A stretch of DNA of 64,000 bases from Corbicula japonica. Lineage: Eukaryota > Mollusca > Bivalvia > Venerida > Cyrenidae. The position numbers and the translations under genes are program-made. Shown here in pieces: positions 1 through 12,595 of the stretch; the first letter of the stretch is position 1, and every line of letters starts with the position of its first letter. The stretch covers positions 731,001-795,000 of the forward strand of contig JAZAYU010000227.1 in assembly GCA_038501625.1 (NCBI GenBank), in the 5' to 3' direction. The notes under the pieces were generated by a model. That model ran no database searches. It worked only from the letters and a program-made list of their open reading frames with translations, and had not been told where the DNA came from.

Positions 1-1508
1 ATTTAAATTTTGGTTTAGTGTGTGTTGATCAACTGTATAAATGGGCCGTTTATGATTCAAATAGGAAACCTTATTTTGAGCCTTTTTTAACCAGCAAAGC
101 TGGTTTTACTAATCATAATTCTGAAACCGGTATGAAACCAAAACGAGGCACTGGCAACCGGCGATTAACGCATTTCAGAGTAATCAGAGCAAGCAAAGTA
201 GTCCAAGTTTCCTGTCACGTGTTAAAGTTGGCTCTTGCCACGTTAGTATGGCTAAAAGAATACTTGACTGCTTCACTGCGCTGTCCCTTATTCAGAACAC
301 AACAGTAAACCAATTTTATCTGGGGGTTGTAGCCGCCAGGGATTCTTTAGCGAGCCACAGATATATTACCTTTAGGTAGAGATATAAAATATATTCCCGA
401 TGTTAGGATATTACAATAGCCAAATATTAATTCTGAAATATTTAATATATCTTTTCTGCTAATTCGAAGCTAAAAATAACAGTGAAAACATTTTCTTTAT
501 TTTGTCATTTTAAAGCCATTTCAATATTGGACGTTTGTTCCGCGGCTAAGCTGTTTGTTTCACGAAATATTTTTTTTGGTAAAAAAAGGAATTGCATGGC
601 TAGGCGCTGTCGCCGTGACGTAGCGGTTCCGCTCCCAGCTAGAGGCACTATCATTTTTATTTTTATCATTAACAATAACGATAATGATAAATTTCCATCC
701 TACCATATTTTTCTTCAATTGTCTACTTTATGAAATCAATGCGCAAATCCTTTCACTTGAAATTTTCAAGACATATTGCGAACATTTGTTTATTATTTGA
801 TGATAGGCGTTTATGGGCGTTGTAAATCACTGAACATAAAGCAATCATCATTGCTGAATAATTTTTATACATTGGACTTCCACATATAAGCGTGAACAGT
901 AAACAGTAAACTATTGAGATGTGTAAAATTTTACATATTAAAACTTGTATACCGGATATTACTCGTACTGAAATATGGAGATGTAAGATTTACAGATCTA
1001 TGTATTCGAAACATGAGCACTACGAGCAAGCGCGGTACGTGTCCGGCAATCACGTACGTGGCAGGAGACACGTCGACAATAAGCCCATCAGTGGTCCAAG
1101 GAACGGACTATGATGTGTTTCAAGAATAATGCATAATTTACATTTTTTCCAAAGGTGAAGATGTTTACTAGGTTTACGTTTTCGATTAAGCTAGAGATGA
1201 CTACTATTTTTGTTCGGAGTACATGAAATCATAGGCACAGTAACACATTGAATATGCAAATGTCAGTGACGTCAAAATTTCTCGCGTTTTGAAGAAAGCC
1301 AAATAGCAGTTAAAGTACGTGAGAATATAGAGGACAAACCATGATGAAGCCTAAAATTAAAAACGACAAATCTGTCTGCTGAAACTGATGTTATATGAAC
1401 GGATTGTAAGCTAATGGACATTTATCCCAGCTCCTTCACAACCAAAACTCAATGATTTGTTTACCAATGTCTTAAATCTTGCACCTTTTTCTAATAATAT
1501 GCTACATG
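1..1508. other. Anonymous AT-rich intergenic DNA
   Basis: No gene is recognised. Open frames of 64-96 codons (for example 18-308 and 482-733) show no known motif, no splice structure and no repeated partner in the window. I see no transposon termini here. Confidence 0.6.
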
Positions 1509-2163
1509 AAAAAAACATCGAGTCCGTTATTATATACAACTTAATGCGGTGGAAATTTATGATATAAGCTATAGTAATTCATTTTCCTCTGAAATTGTCT
1601 TCAATTTAAGCATTACATTCCAATGCTTTCGACAATGTTATGACTCTCGGTTGTTTTATCTTAATATTTAGGATTCTCAATTCTATGATTTCCTTTACAT
1701 GTTATTCATAATGAAGAAAACAATTATATATTCCTTATTTCAAATAAATGCATAATCTTTGCCATCGATGGGGTCTCACTTTTTCGTGTTCATTCTGTCT
1801 TTGGGATGTCAGTACACAGATTTCACTATAATTATAATTTCTTGCTTAAAACCCTTTACTCAATATATACGCCTTTCCAGTTCAGGTCCCGATCAGCTGG
1901 CACAATAGTGCCATCTGATCTGGATCTAAAATTTGTGATTACTGGTCAGAAAAAAAACTGATTCTAAAAGCGAGCAGTTTAAATCCTAATCAGATAATAC
2001 ATGGAAACCCTTATTTCCACTATTATATAGACAAGATGAAGGTCTTTGCGAGCGAACCAAGTTCTTTTGCTTTTTCGTAAATGGATACATGTATGAGAAT
2101 CATGGCACTGGTTATTCTCAATAAGCAAAATCGCTTCGCTGGTTTTCTGTACTTTCAGTACTT
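1509..2163 (+). repeat. Left arm of a long-range inverted repeat pair
   Basis: The reverse complement of this stretch recurs at 40,544-41,330. Colinear landmarks are CATCGAGTCCGTTATTATATA, CCATCGATGGGGTCTCACTTT and CGAAGCGATTTTGCTTATTG (the last given in the reverse orientation). Identity is about 90% by eye. Compared with the far copy, this arm lacks about 97 bp near 2,000 and about 14 bp near 1,888. It therefore keeps only one half of the piggyBac-like MITE that the far copy contains whole (remnant here at about 1,848-2,000). Homology stops abruptly at both ends. The family is not recognised; it could be an old non-autonomous transposon or an inverted segmental duplicate. Confidence 0.85.
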
Positions 2164-3016
2164 TGATTGTTTACTCCTTATCGAAATGATACTGCTTACA
2201 AATAAAAACCTGATTGTATGTGATTTGTAGTTCATTATCTGATTTCGTGCTTAGAATTAATATTTCATGTTATATTATTTCTCGCTGCTCTATTACAAAA
2301 ATATTTTTGATATGTGTTAATATGTTCTTTGTTAGGACAACTTTTAAATAGCAATTTTCAGTCGTGTGATCAGCTTATTTTGAAAACAACTGTTTTTTTC
2401 TGAAGTGGTGGAGATCGGTTAAAAACTGGAGAAAAATAGTCCGGAATTGAGCGAGTATCCAAATGTTTACCTCCCTGTTATAAATGTGGTTTAAACCATT
2501 GGATAGAAAACACTTACCGGACATTTTCCTTACTGACGGAAATTCAGCACCAAACCGGAAATAATTCACGAGTCCTCGTTATTTCTACTTATTCTCATCT
2601 CTGCATATTTGTTGATATATATAGACTTAAACTGGTTTTTAAGTGTAATATATTTTAAAAAGTCACAACATAATTTTTGAGCAAGTGTTATTGGTATACA
2701 ATCATTAAAAAATACAGCCATGAGAACGAAAGCGATTTGAAGAAAAAAGTTTTCACTCAAAACTTGTTTTCAGTACCGAACAAAACCGAATATCTTAAAG
2801 TGCAAGACAGTATATAGGTCAATTCTTATTAGTATCCTAATCTGGAATAATTTAATTCCTAAAAAATCAGCTTGCCGAAACAATAATAAAACCTTTCAAT
2901 TTCGTTTCACATACCAGATTTAGACGGAAAGCAAACAGCCACAAAGCATTTACTCAGTTCAATTCGATACTTTAAAGACATAAAACCTACTTTATTTGGT
3001 TTTATTAAACACAAGG
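2164..3016. other. Anonymous intergenic DNA
   Basis: AT-rich sequence with two minus-strand open frames of 64 codons (2,375-2,569 and 2,566-2,760). Neither has a recognisable motif. No repeat structure was seen. Confidence 0.5.
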
Positions 3017-3160
3017 GCCCAAGATCATAAAACTAAGTTTTGAGATCAGTCTCAAATCTCAAGCATCTGATTGGTTGAAATGGCGACTGGTCGCCATTTC
3101 AGCCAATCAGATGCTTGAGATTTGAGACTGATCTCCAGTTTTAGTTTTATGATCTTGGGC
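3017..3160. mobile_element. Palindromic MITE, copy 1 (144 bp)
   Basis: A near-complete inverted repeat. It begins GCCCAAGATCATAAAACT and ends with the reverse complement, AGTTTTATGATCTTGGGC. The arms of about 71 bp match at more than 90% and meet at GGCGACTGGTCGCC, so there is almost no loop. A related element is at 7,758-7,900 and a decayed piece follows the receptor gene at 23,886. Such fold-back elements are usually non-autonomous DNA transposons. No transposase for it is visible and no clear target duplication was found. Transcripts through it would form a stem of about 70 bp. Confidence 0.9.
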
Positions 3161-6100
3161 AAAGTTTACAGTTAGGATCGGTCTTACTCCTTTACATTAG
3201 TTTAGATTTGTTGAAAAGCCTTGCATTGTTTTTTACCAGCTGTCTGTTTCGAAATCTGTGGATAGTATGTTATGTCCGCCGAATATGATAAAATATGAAT
3301 ATATTGCGAGATCAGGTTGATTGAGCCTGCTGATTACCAGTAATAGAAAAAAACACGTAATACAAGTTATTTAGCTATAAAATATTTTGTATTTTTCTCG
3401 ATAAAGGATAAGTGTGCGAAAATGTTTAATACAATAAAAATTGTACATAATTTAATTATAAAAAGGTTTCATCAAGTTGCTGAATGTGACAGGAACCATT
3501 GTGATTTGCACAATACAATTGAAATGCAATTTGTTTGAGCTAAGTAAGCGTTTCGGAAACTGTAAAAATATGACACTCATGCAAGTACTGACTTAGAAGA
3601 AGATATCGACTGAAATATCTGGACCTAAAGTAAACGTTTGTTAGTATCGATACATTTCGTTCAGCTGCTCAAAACGCGTTTGTTTTCCAATAGTGTCAGT
3701 GCGCTTAATAAAGCTGGAACTCAGAGTGTTTCAACGAATGATGTTCATGACAAATTACTGACCAAACTATAATCTGCGTTCCATTAATCTGATAAAAAAG
3801 GAAGACACAAATAAACAAGGGAAAAGACAGTTCTTTAATGTTAACACGCTTAAAATATTGTAAAAACAATCGGAAATACTTGGAAAAGGTTAGTTGATTT
3901 CATTTCTTATTTTTCATTTCAGAAATGATTATTCCTAACTTTTCTACAATTATATAACAGAAAGTTATGTATTTATTATGACTGCATGTTAACCAAATTT
4001 AATATGGGCACAAAACTTTAAATTAAGAAATTTAATACATACTCTTGTAAATTAAAAGGTAAACACTAACATCAACCATCTTTAAATTAATCGGGTCATA
4101 AAATTGCCGATATGACGACATGACCTAATTGCCAGAAATAAAATTTTCAAAAAAAAAAAAGAAATAATCTAAACTTATAAAATGAAATTGTTTTTTAACT
4201 GAGTCAGTGAAAATCGGGATTAATTTACAGGAACTAAAATTGATACAGCTCACTTTGATTGGAGCAAACTTGCAAAGCAGTACTCGCTCTGAAAATAACG
4301 TTCTAAAATGATAAAACTGGTTTCTCTGTAAGTTTTACATCGTTTTTTAGTTTCTGCCGAAGTGTATTACCGTGAACTTTTTTATTACAAATATGTCGAC
4401 CGACATTAAAAATTAAGTTCTCAAAATGTGATTTTAGTGGTGCCGATGAATGCATTCTGTTGGATTACGGTGGTTTAAGCTACTCTGACTTTTTTATCAA
4501 ATCTTCGTCCCTCGACCTTTTTTATATAGAGAAGGACGTTCAATCATTTTCTTCGGGCAATATCTTTGACAGCCATGCTCCAAAAACGTATTTACAACAA
4601 TAATTGTGTATTGTATGATTTATTTGAATACATGACCGTAATGTCTATATATTTGTTTGTTTATATGAAAATAGTGCAATATTTGAGAAACATCGATACG
4701 TTTTTATTAGAGAGAAAAAGCCTGTGCAAGATGCTGAACAGCCTTGATGAAGTTTGTTTCTAAGGAATCCCGTACAGTCTTCAAAGAATATGTTGGCAAT
4801 TATGTATTGCACATTAACAATGGCTATGATTTCTAAAAATTTAAGTGTAAATGCAAATCGGTGAAATATTTACACACTTATCTAAAATCGAAGAACCACG
4901 AGTTAAATCCATAACTAAAACGATATATCATGATATGTATAGACGGCTTAGATGTCCTAATTTTCCGTGAAAATGCTTATGTTTTTAATTCACCCGAGTG
5001 ATGTTTTCAAGTTTTTGGCTCCTTGTCCATTTTTCGATACCATACAAATCACGAAAAGTCCTTCTCTTGATCAAAAATGACGGGGTGGGAGGGCATGGAT
5101 TTGAAAAAAAGTAGCCTAACATTAGTTGTAAGTGGATGATCTTATTGATAACAAACATGTATCTGCGAGAGCTAGACTTATTTGGGTAACTTATTGTTTG
5201 TAGTTTTAAATGCGGATGATTAATATAATATTATATATAACGTTTAAACTTGTATGGTGATATTAATTAAGAATGAGAAACTCGTTTTTCAAATATGTGT
5301 TATTTTAGTTTAAACTTAAAACATTTTTCACGATCATAAAGTTGGTACTTATATCTTTTGATGATTGCATACTTTAATAACTTTTATAACTCTTACACAA
5401 TACCAATATCTGCCTAAATATTGAGTTGCGCCCTTCCTTTGGCTTGGCTGCGACAACAGCAACATTCATTTTATAACTGTGATAAACCGAATCAAAACTA
5501 GCCTGCGATAGTTTAGTTGATGATTTGTTCGGTGGCTTTCAATGTTCCATTTTCATCTTTTTTAAGTATCACAGTGGCTAGGCAGTGTGGAAAGTAATGA
5601 GCTTTTCCAGCACAACCAGGAGCCGACTCAATCAAACTGAGTCTGAAATAGTTTGATTGATTATATGCCGTGTTTGGTGGGTTTCAGAGTAACTTTTTCA
5701 TCTATAAGTCTTTTCTTATGGTTTTGTATTTCAATAAAAGGCTTTGTCGCAGGTGTGAGATGTCGGTGTCACGCAGTTGAACTTCAGTCGCTTCGTCGGC
5801 TTAATGTTCAAATAAACTTAGATTTTTGAACTTCTGTGTGTATATAAATATATATTTATAAGAAAGATAACATAAGTATATTTGTGAAACATTGTTATTC
5901 CAAATACCAATATCTTCAAATTTATCAAGTTTCCTTGATGTAAATGTTTAATGTTAGTGAATTCAACGGTTTAAAATTTAACAATATTTTTGAAGTGAGG
6001 AAATTTTTGTGCAAAGTATAATTTAAGAATCCGAGTGATACATTTTACCTTAAAAAGTGCGATTCGTGAGATATTCATCGGTCATCCCCAACCGACCACT

Positions 6101-7757
6101 TTTCCGTTAACTACAAATATGTCTCTGTCTAGAAGTTAGTTGTGTACTTCCAATTTCGGTCAACCAAACGCCAAATATTAAACCTATATAATTTATATTT
6201 GATATCTTGTTGTTAGAAGTGGACTTACAATTGAGTGAAAGAGTGGGCTCGACCGTTTTTATCGAAAGTAATGAAAACCTAATTGGACGCGAAACTAAAA
6301 ATATTTGTTTTCTACTTTTACTTTCTAATTTTAAAAGCGGGTCTTGAGTTTGAGATTATTATTTTCCGATTTATTTTCTTTCCTTCATTCATCTTATTAA
6401 TTAATATATTTATTTATATATGTTTTAATCTTAAAAAATATTTTGAAGAACCTAATTTTGGAGATGTTTGCTTCGTCGATTTTAGTGTAGATTACAAACG
6501 CGCACTCGGTTTTGTTACATTTTACGCCAGTTTCTTTTATTAGACAGCATTTTATTAAACATATATTAAAATGTTTTGTTGGATGGGTGCTTGAAGTCAT
6601 TTTGGGTATTAATATTATAGTAAATATTCTCAAAATTATAAGTTACTAGCTAAGGTCTTAAAATAAATCGAGACATAATATACCTCTTTATGTTTTCTAA
6701 TAGGTCGGTGTGCTTAATTTCTTCAACATATACAAGACTCCTTGACCTTTTCAATTAATAAATACAATCTGTTGGGGTTCAATGATAATTATCTTCACAT
6801 GACACGTGACACAAAAGCGCCAGCTTGTTTTTAATTTCTCATTGTCAATAATGTGTATATTCACTAGTCATCGTGTAGATTCAAGAAACAATTATCCGTT
6901 TGTTTGTTTTTTTCTTTTTCTGCCAATAAATATTTGTATCTTGAATCGTGAAATCATTTAGACGAAGTTTGAAAAAGAGAATGTCAATATCCCTGCAAAC
7001 TTTTCTAATTGAACTGTTATTATGCTCAGTCGTAAAATTTTATTTTTTTCAGTAATACCAGTATCAGTTTATTCCAGCATAAAACATAATACAACGTTTA
7101 TAGCCACAAATAAAATTTTAATTAGAGAGAACAGAAACAGTAACAAATTACAACAGATTGCATCGTTAAATTTAAAATAATGTTCAATACACAGAGAATT
7201 TCGAACTGAGACCGACAAATCTACCTTGTCTTCAGTCTATATTTATTCACATTCTACGATGTAAATTGGTAAATAATTGACTACTGTATTGAATAAAAAC
7301 GTTTTGCTTTATCAAGAGCCCATAATTGATCTGGCCTGTTAATTTGTTTAAGCAATACTCCTTTTCTAAAAGTTTTTTTTCTCTATTATAAATGCAAAGA
7401 TCGTGTTAATTAAAAACGGTGACGTTACAAGCTCTAGAAAAGAGAATAAGATGCGAAATATAAACCCCTTAAGATATTGCATGTGTGACATCACCAGTAA
7501 AAAATGAATTGTCGTATTTTACTAGATACGGAGATTCAGAGAATATATTATTAACATGCTTTTAAAGGTAGAAGCGACAAAATGTTTATTGTACATGTAC
7601 TGTTTTTTATTGATACACTTTCATACATATACGAAACAAAGAAGATTTAAAATGTCCGTTTCGTGACAATAAGAGCGATATTTTTATTATTAGGTTTTCG
7701 AGAAATTTGCGAACAACAACACACAAAAATGAAATATGCACTTCTGGGGTAACCAGT
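3161..7757. other. Anonymous AT-rich DNA with diverged repeat scraps
   Basis: No gene is recognised. A short module reading roughly TTCGGTGGCTTTCAATGTTCCATTTTCATC occurs at about 5,525 and again at about 5,673. It recurs near 21,663 and 42,105, and in reverse near 34,215 and 42,545, so it is an old interspersed repeat of unknown family. The remaining open frames (for example 6,283-6,543) are low-complexity AT-rich sequence. Confidence 0.5.
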
Positions 7758-7900
7758 GCCCAAGATCTCAAAACTTAATCTGGAGCTCAGTCTCAAATCT
7801 CAAGCATCTGATTGGCTGAAATGGCGACCAGTCGCCATTTCAACCAATCAGATCCTTGATATTTGGGATTGATCACAATCTTAGTTGTATGATCTTGGGC
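7758..7900. mobile_element. Palindromic MITE, copy 2 (143 bp)
   Basis: Same family as 3,017-3,160. It has GCCCAAGATC at the left, GATCTTGGGC at the right and a centre at GGCGACCAGTCGCC. Arm-specific bases (GGCTG versus GGTTG next to the centre) are swapped relative to copy 1, and so is the centre, so this copy lies in the opposite orientation. The right arm is more diverged than the left. Confidence 0.88.
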
Positions 7901-9134
7901 CAAGTACTCATCCGGTAAATATAGTATATTTCCATCCGATTTAACGTATTTTGTTTGTACCTTCTATTTTCTTCTCGGAAAAAAAATAATAGAATGAACA
8001 TGAAAATCAGCACAATAAACTTAGATCACGAGGCCAGAAATTTGCATAATTAGGTTAACAAATATTCCAAAAACATCCCAAAGGTTTTGTTGACTAACAA
8101 GTGAGGTGATCTTAAATAAATCATATGCACAGCTCACTTGGAATTTGTTAGTATAATCAGACATATACAATTAAGTAACTCATTGTCCTTTCTACGAACA
8201 GATCGATATTCTCTCCTGAAGTTTCAACTGATTACCATTGATAGAGACATAAAATGTCTCCCGTCTTAGAAGATTATGCAAATTTTATAGCTTCGCTGAT
8301 TATTTCAAGCCATAAACATGCATTGCTAAGATCAAGTTGATTAGATCGGGCATTTTAAATAAAAAAATCACTCTTGGATTGACAAAAGACATAATGCAGT
8401 ATGTCACACTTCGTGGTGTAAAGGTTACTTTATGCAAACTAGCCAATAATAATTCAGTAAATTTAAGAGTAAAAGTATTACTTTCAGAGCTGCTTTTTGT
8501 CAAGATTTGAGAAACGTTCGAACTCCTGCCTATTCATGATTGATAGGGCATGCACAGTCAATTACTGAATACAGGAAAAAACTGCTGTCGGAACTGAATA
8601 AACAATGCATAATCAAGTTCGTCAAGCATTGACAGATATATGTATTATCTTTCAAATCGTGCAACCTTTTAGAAACAAAATGCCCGACATTGCATTATCA
8701 AGAAACTGGCAAAAGTAATTTAAAGTCTGTGTCTTTTTTCGTTAAAGTAAACGAAGATGTCTCGCGTTATATTATGTCAAGCACCTATGTTTGATCTGAA
8801 ATTATTTTATAGCGAGTAAGTTGATGCGACAGGTGTGTCAAACAAGAAAGATAATATCTTGTATTCCAAGTGCGAAGACCGTACAACAGGCATTTTAGAG
8901 GATATTATGTGTCATTATGTTCCTTTATATGTCTGCAATCACTGTTGTAAAGTAAAAAGAAGCTTAATGGAGCCACAAACCTGGATTTACTGTATTTGCA
9001 AGCAGCACTTGTGAACTGAATAAGAATATGAAAGCAAAATAGAATTTTAATAAGGAAATTGGGGCAAAAAATTTAAAACTAAAACATGTACAATTAAATT
9101 TGTTAAATTGAATTAATGTGTTTGTTATTAACAT
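7901..9134. other. Anonymous intergenic DNA
   Basis: No gene or clear repeat was recognised. The minus-strand open frame at 8,300-8,503 has no motif. Confidence 0.45.
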
Positions 9135-9201
9135 ATGATGATGATGATGATAATGATGGTGATGATGATGATGATGATTATGATGATGATGATGATAATG
9201 A

Positions 9202-9240
<39 letters not shown>

Positions 9241-9247
9241 TATTATT
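9135..9247 (+). repeat. Compound trinucleotide microsatellite (ATG)n-(TTA)n
   Basis: A run of ATG/GAT trinucleotides with a few interruptions passes directly into a run of TTA repeats. Both are imperfect at the ends. It lies just upstream of the 44-bp minisatellite. Confidence 0.95.
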
Positions 9248-9289
9248 TGATTAACGTAACCTTGAAGTCGTAACCGGTTAACCGTTTAA

Positions 9290-10920
9290 AATTGCGATTA
9301 ACTTCTAACTGGTTTACCTGACACATACAACAATTCGTTGTGTATTTTGCTATCCTCCTTGAAGTGGCTAAAATAAGACTGTATGTTCCCATTACTTTAG
9401 AGGGGACAATAACTCCAGTCTGACATTATCTTTCTAATTTCCCTCAAACAAGAAGCTACAACTTTGGTTTATATTTTTCTACCCACCCCAAAGTGGCTAA
9501 AATAAGTAGGTATCTTCTCGTTCACCATGAAGCCAGAGGCTATTACTTCTTTCTACATTTCCTAACCACTTTAGGCACCTACAATAACACCAGTCTTTAT
9601 CTTCCTATCTTACGTAACGGCCGAACCAGAAACGATATCTTACGTCTATTTCATAGAATAAACTCGGACCCTAGGGTGTAAATTTTCTGCATTTTTGTCT
9701 CAACTCAGAATTCAGACAATATAATTCAGGTTGTATAATCAACTTTTACACATAAGAGAATAATCTCTGTCGGTATGTTTCTATTAATCTTGACACCTGC
9801 GACTGTAACTGCATTATTTATATTTCTATAAACCTTTACATCACAGGCGAAAAGAATAACTTTCTTCTGTATATCTTTACACCAGAGACTTTAAGATCAA
9901 TTTGTATAGTTAAATGAACCCTTTAACCAGCGAATAGTTTTTCATTATTTATATTATCAACACTGTCGTTAAGAAGTTAAGCGTCCGTCTGTATATTCCT
10001 ACCAAACCTCATACCAGAGACTATTACGTCATTCTGTATATTGCTGTCAACCTTTTACCGAAAATAACAGCTTAGTTCTGTACATTCCAGTCAACCTTAA
10101 AGCAATGACTATAACATATATTCCTGTCAATCAGAGACCATAACGTCATTCCATATATTTCTGTCAACCATACACCAGAGACTATAACGTCATTCCATAT
10201 ATTCCTTTCAACCATACACCAGAGACTAATACGTCATTCTCTTTATTCCTGTCAACCATAAACCAGAGACTATAACGTCATTCTATATATTCCTGTCAAC
10301 CATTAACCAGAGACTATAACGTCATTCTATCTATTCCTATCGACCTTACACCAAAGACTATTACTTCATTATGTATTTTCCTATTAATTTTTAATTAGAG
10401 ACATTTGCTTAATTTTTGTATTTTGTTAACCTTACAGCAGCTACTTCAACTTCATTCTGCATATTTCAATAATGCAACTTCATTCTGTATATTTCAAAAA
10501 CCTTTACACGAGAGTTGACAATTTCATTCTTTATATTCATACGTACCTTACACTTAAGACTACAAATTTAATCTGTACATTCCTATCAACCTTACACCAT
10601 AGACCTATCAATACTGACGTTAAGTCTTTAGTCTGTTTATTCCTGTTAGTCCTCACACAAGAGACTAAAACACCATTCTGTATACTCGTTTTAACACTCA
10701 CATCGACTTAGCTTCTAGCTGACAGCGTAGACTTCTATCAAATCTTAGAGATTATAACTTCAGTCGATATTTTCCTATGAACCTTAAGCCATTAACTAAA
10801 AATTATTCTGTTTCTTCCTTTCATTTCTGACACCAAAATCTATGACTGTTGTCTGTATTTTCCTATGAACTTTGACACCAGTTGCTCCTGACTGTATATT
10901 CAGATCACCGCTGTGAACTA
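9290..10920 (+). repeat. 44-bp minisatellite, core at 10,103-10,372
   Basis: The core holds about six consecutive units of 44 bp. Each contains TATTCCTGTCAACC, then ACACCAGAGACTATAACGTC, then ATTC. Flanking sequence on both sides from about 9,290 to 10,920 holds progressively degenerate versions of the same three phrases (for example CTGTATATTCCTATC, CTTTACACC and AGAGACT), so the array was longer and has decayed. Open frames in it (10,472-10,711) are by-products of the repeat. No function can be assigned. Confidence 0.88.
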
Positions 10921-11067
10921 CATATCCAGCTACACCAGCAAATCATTGCTTAGAGCTTATATTATATGAAAGTTATTTCGGTGAATGGTTTATTTCTTTT
11001 GTCAGAACAACTCTAAACATTTGAGCCTTTCTCATAAATCAAACACATTTCAAAACACTACCACAGA

Positions 11068-11835
11068 CATGTTTAGCGGTATGAACCTTGTTGCTGATCT
11101 TTTTTTATACTGTTATGAAAGAGACTTTATGTTATTACTTTCACCAAACATCAAGATGATATTATTACAGCTTTTAACAACACCTCGAAGTACCTTGATG
11201 ATTTATTAAATATAGATAATTATCATTTTCCATCAGTGGTCAATAACATACATCTACAGCTTAATAAAGCGAACACTTCAGAAAAGCAAGCAAACTTTCT
11301 TCATCTAAATCTGTCCACTGACAATGGTTTCGTAACTACTAAAATATATGATAAAAGAGATGATTTTAATTTTAACGTAGTAAAATTTCCGTTCTTAGAC
11401 GGCGATGAACATCTAACGGGGTTAATATCTCACAGCTTGTTCGCTTTTTAAGAGCTTGCAACGATGTTAATGATTTCAATGAACGTAATCTTTGCATTAC
11501 AAAAACACTTTTATAACAAGGTTATCGGTATCACAAATTCAGGAAAACCTTTTGCAAGTTTTATCGCCGATACCCAGATCTTATTCTAAAATACAGGTGC
11601 AGTTAAGAATCACTTTTGCAACAACGTATTTCGCAGCGAATTTTTTATGGAGATTTAATTTATAAACTTAAGAAGATAAAAGTCAATATTAATTTCTCCC
11701 GGTAACTCGAAAAAAACATCTGTAAATTAAAGAAGAAAGGTTACCAACATGATATTTTACATGCAAGCCCTGTGAGTAACCCATCTGCAGTTGATTATTA
11801 TGCTCACCTCTTTGATTGCACGACGGTGGCAGGAG
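11068..11835 (+). pseudogene. Reverse transcriptase fragment, Penelope-like or related retroelement
   Basis: Translation across frames gives pieces of one retroelement reverse transcriptase in the right order: LVADLFLYCYERDF (11,087 on), the catalytic palm motif YLDDLLNIDN (11,191 on), LQLNKANTSEKQANFLHLNL, KIYDKRDDFNF, FPFLDGD, then ISQLVRFLRACNDVNDFNER and GYRYHKFRKTF. A late piece, HLFDCTTV, ends near 11,835. Frameshifts occur near 11,150 and 11,405, and there are stops near 11,514 and 11,610. The upstream fingers, and any endonuclease domain, are missing. The order 'palm, LQLN, FLDL, KIYDK' resembles Penelope-like RTs, but the clade is inferred from memory. It is clearly dead. A second copy of the C-terminal part is at 31,121-31,585. 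Confidence 0.82.
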
Positions 11836-12035
11836 TTTAAGAGTTTATGAAGGTTTATTTGGAAATCTTTTTTTAATAGAACCTAGAAGCTCTATTCGTT
11901 TCTTTTATCCCTGTCATCGTGTTCTTGCAAATTTGTCCCCATGAGCTATGGTATCGGTAACGTCATTGAGTACCCGCCCCTTTGGCTTTGCAATGCTATT
12001 AGCTTCATATGTTTTATATTTTTGTGTGCTTTTGC
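11836..12035 (+). repeat. 3' part of the RT-bearing retroelement
   Basis: Sequence after the RT remnant stays alignable with 31,410-31,585. Shared phrases include TTTTATCCCTGTCATCGTGTTCT and ATGCTATTAGCTTCATATG. Homology fades after about 12,035 at TTGTGTGCTTTTGC. This may be the 3' end of the element. No poly-A tail is visible. Confidence 0.65.
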
Positions 12036-12399
12036 ATATAAAAATTGTTGGGCTGATGGGTGGGTTGGAGTTATTTCACCAAGACAACTTGTACTTGTTA
12101 TTGTTCTTATAACACTACGCCCGCCACAGAAATAAAACATGACGCCGACGTTTTGACTGTTTATTACAATTTCGGTCTTTTTGCTCCGCGTTTCTCGTTG
12201 ATCTACAATCAAGAGATTGAATTACGTCAAATAAATTAAAACCATGAATAAGAACTATAAACTATTTCACGGATATTGCATATGTCTGAATTTTTACACG
12301 AGTCATTTCATAAATTTAAAGGAAATAATGTTTGTGAAAAATGAAATCCTGTTAAGCGGTTTAAGCATCAAATGATCGAAAAGGTTACATATGATGTCT

Positions 12400-12595
12400 T
12401 TGCCGTTGTCAAGAGGAAAGAAGATAATAACAATCATGATCAGTTTCAAAATGAACACCACATACACTTGACACAAAATGAAAACCCGATTGGTTACCGA
12501 CTTGGAATGGTCAGTAGCACTTTACTACTGTTTAAACTCTGGTGCATCAACTAACAATTGCCCCTACAGGTTCTCAAACAAATACATGCGGTCTC
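12400..12595 (-). repeat. Diverged SINE-like repeat
   Basis: An old copy of the family seen at 14,572, 26,701 and 46,886. It contains GGTTACCGACTTGGAATGGTCAG, then GTTTAAACTCTGGTGCATCAAC, then TTGCCCCTACAGGTTCTC in the same order and spacing, with about 25-30% divergence. The open frame at 12,372-12,554 lies in it and is not a gene. Confidence 0.65.

Noticed and set aside
12372..12554. 60-codon open frame
   Set aside because: It overlaps the diverged SINE-like copy and has no independent support.
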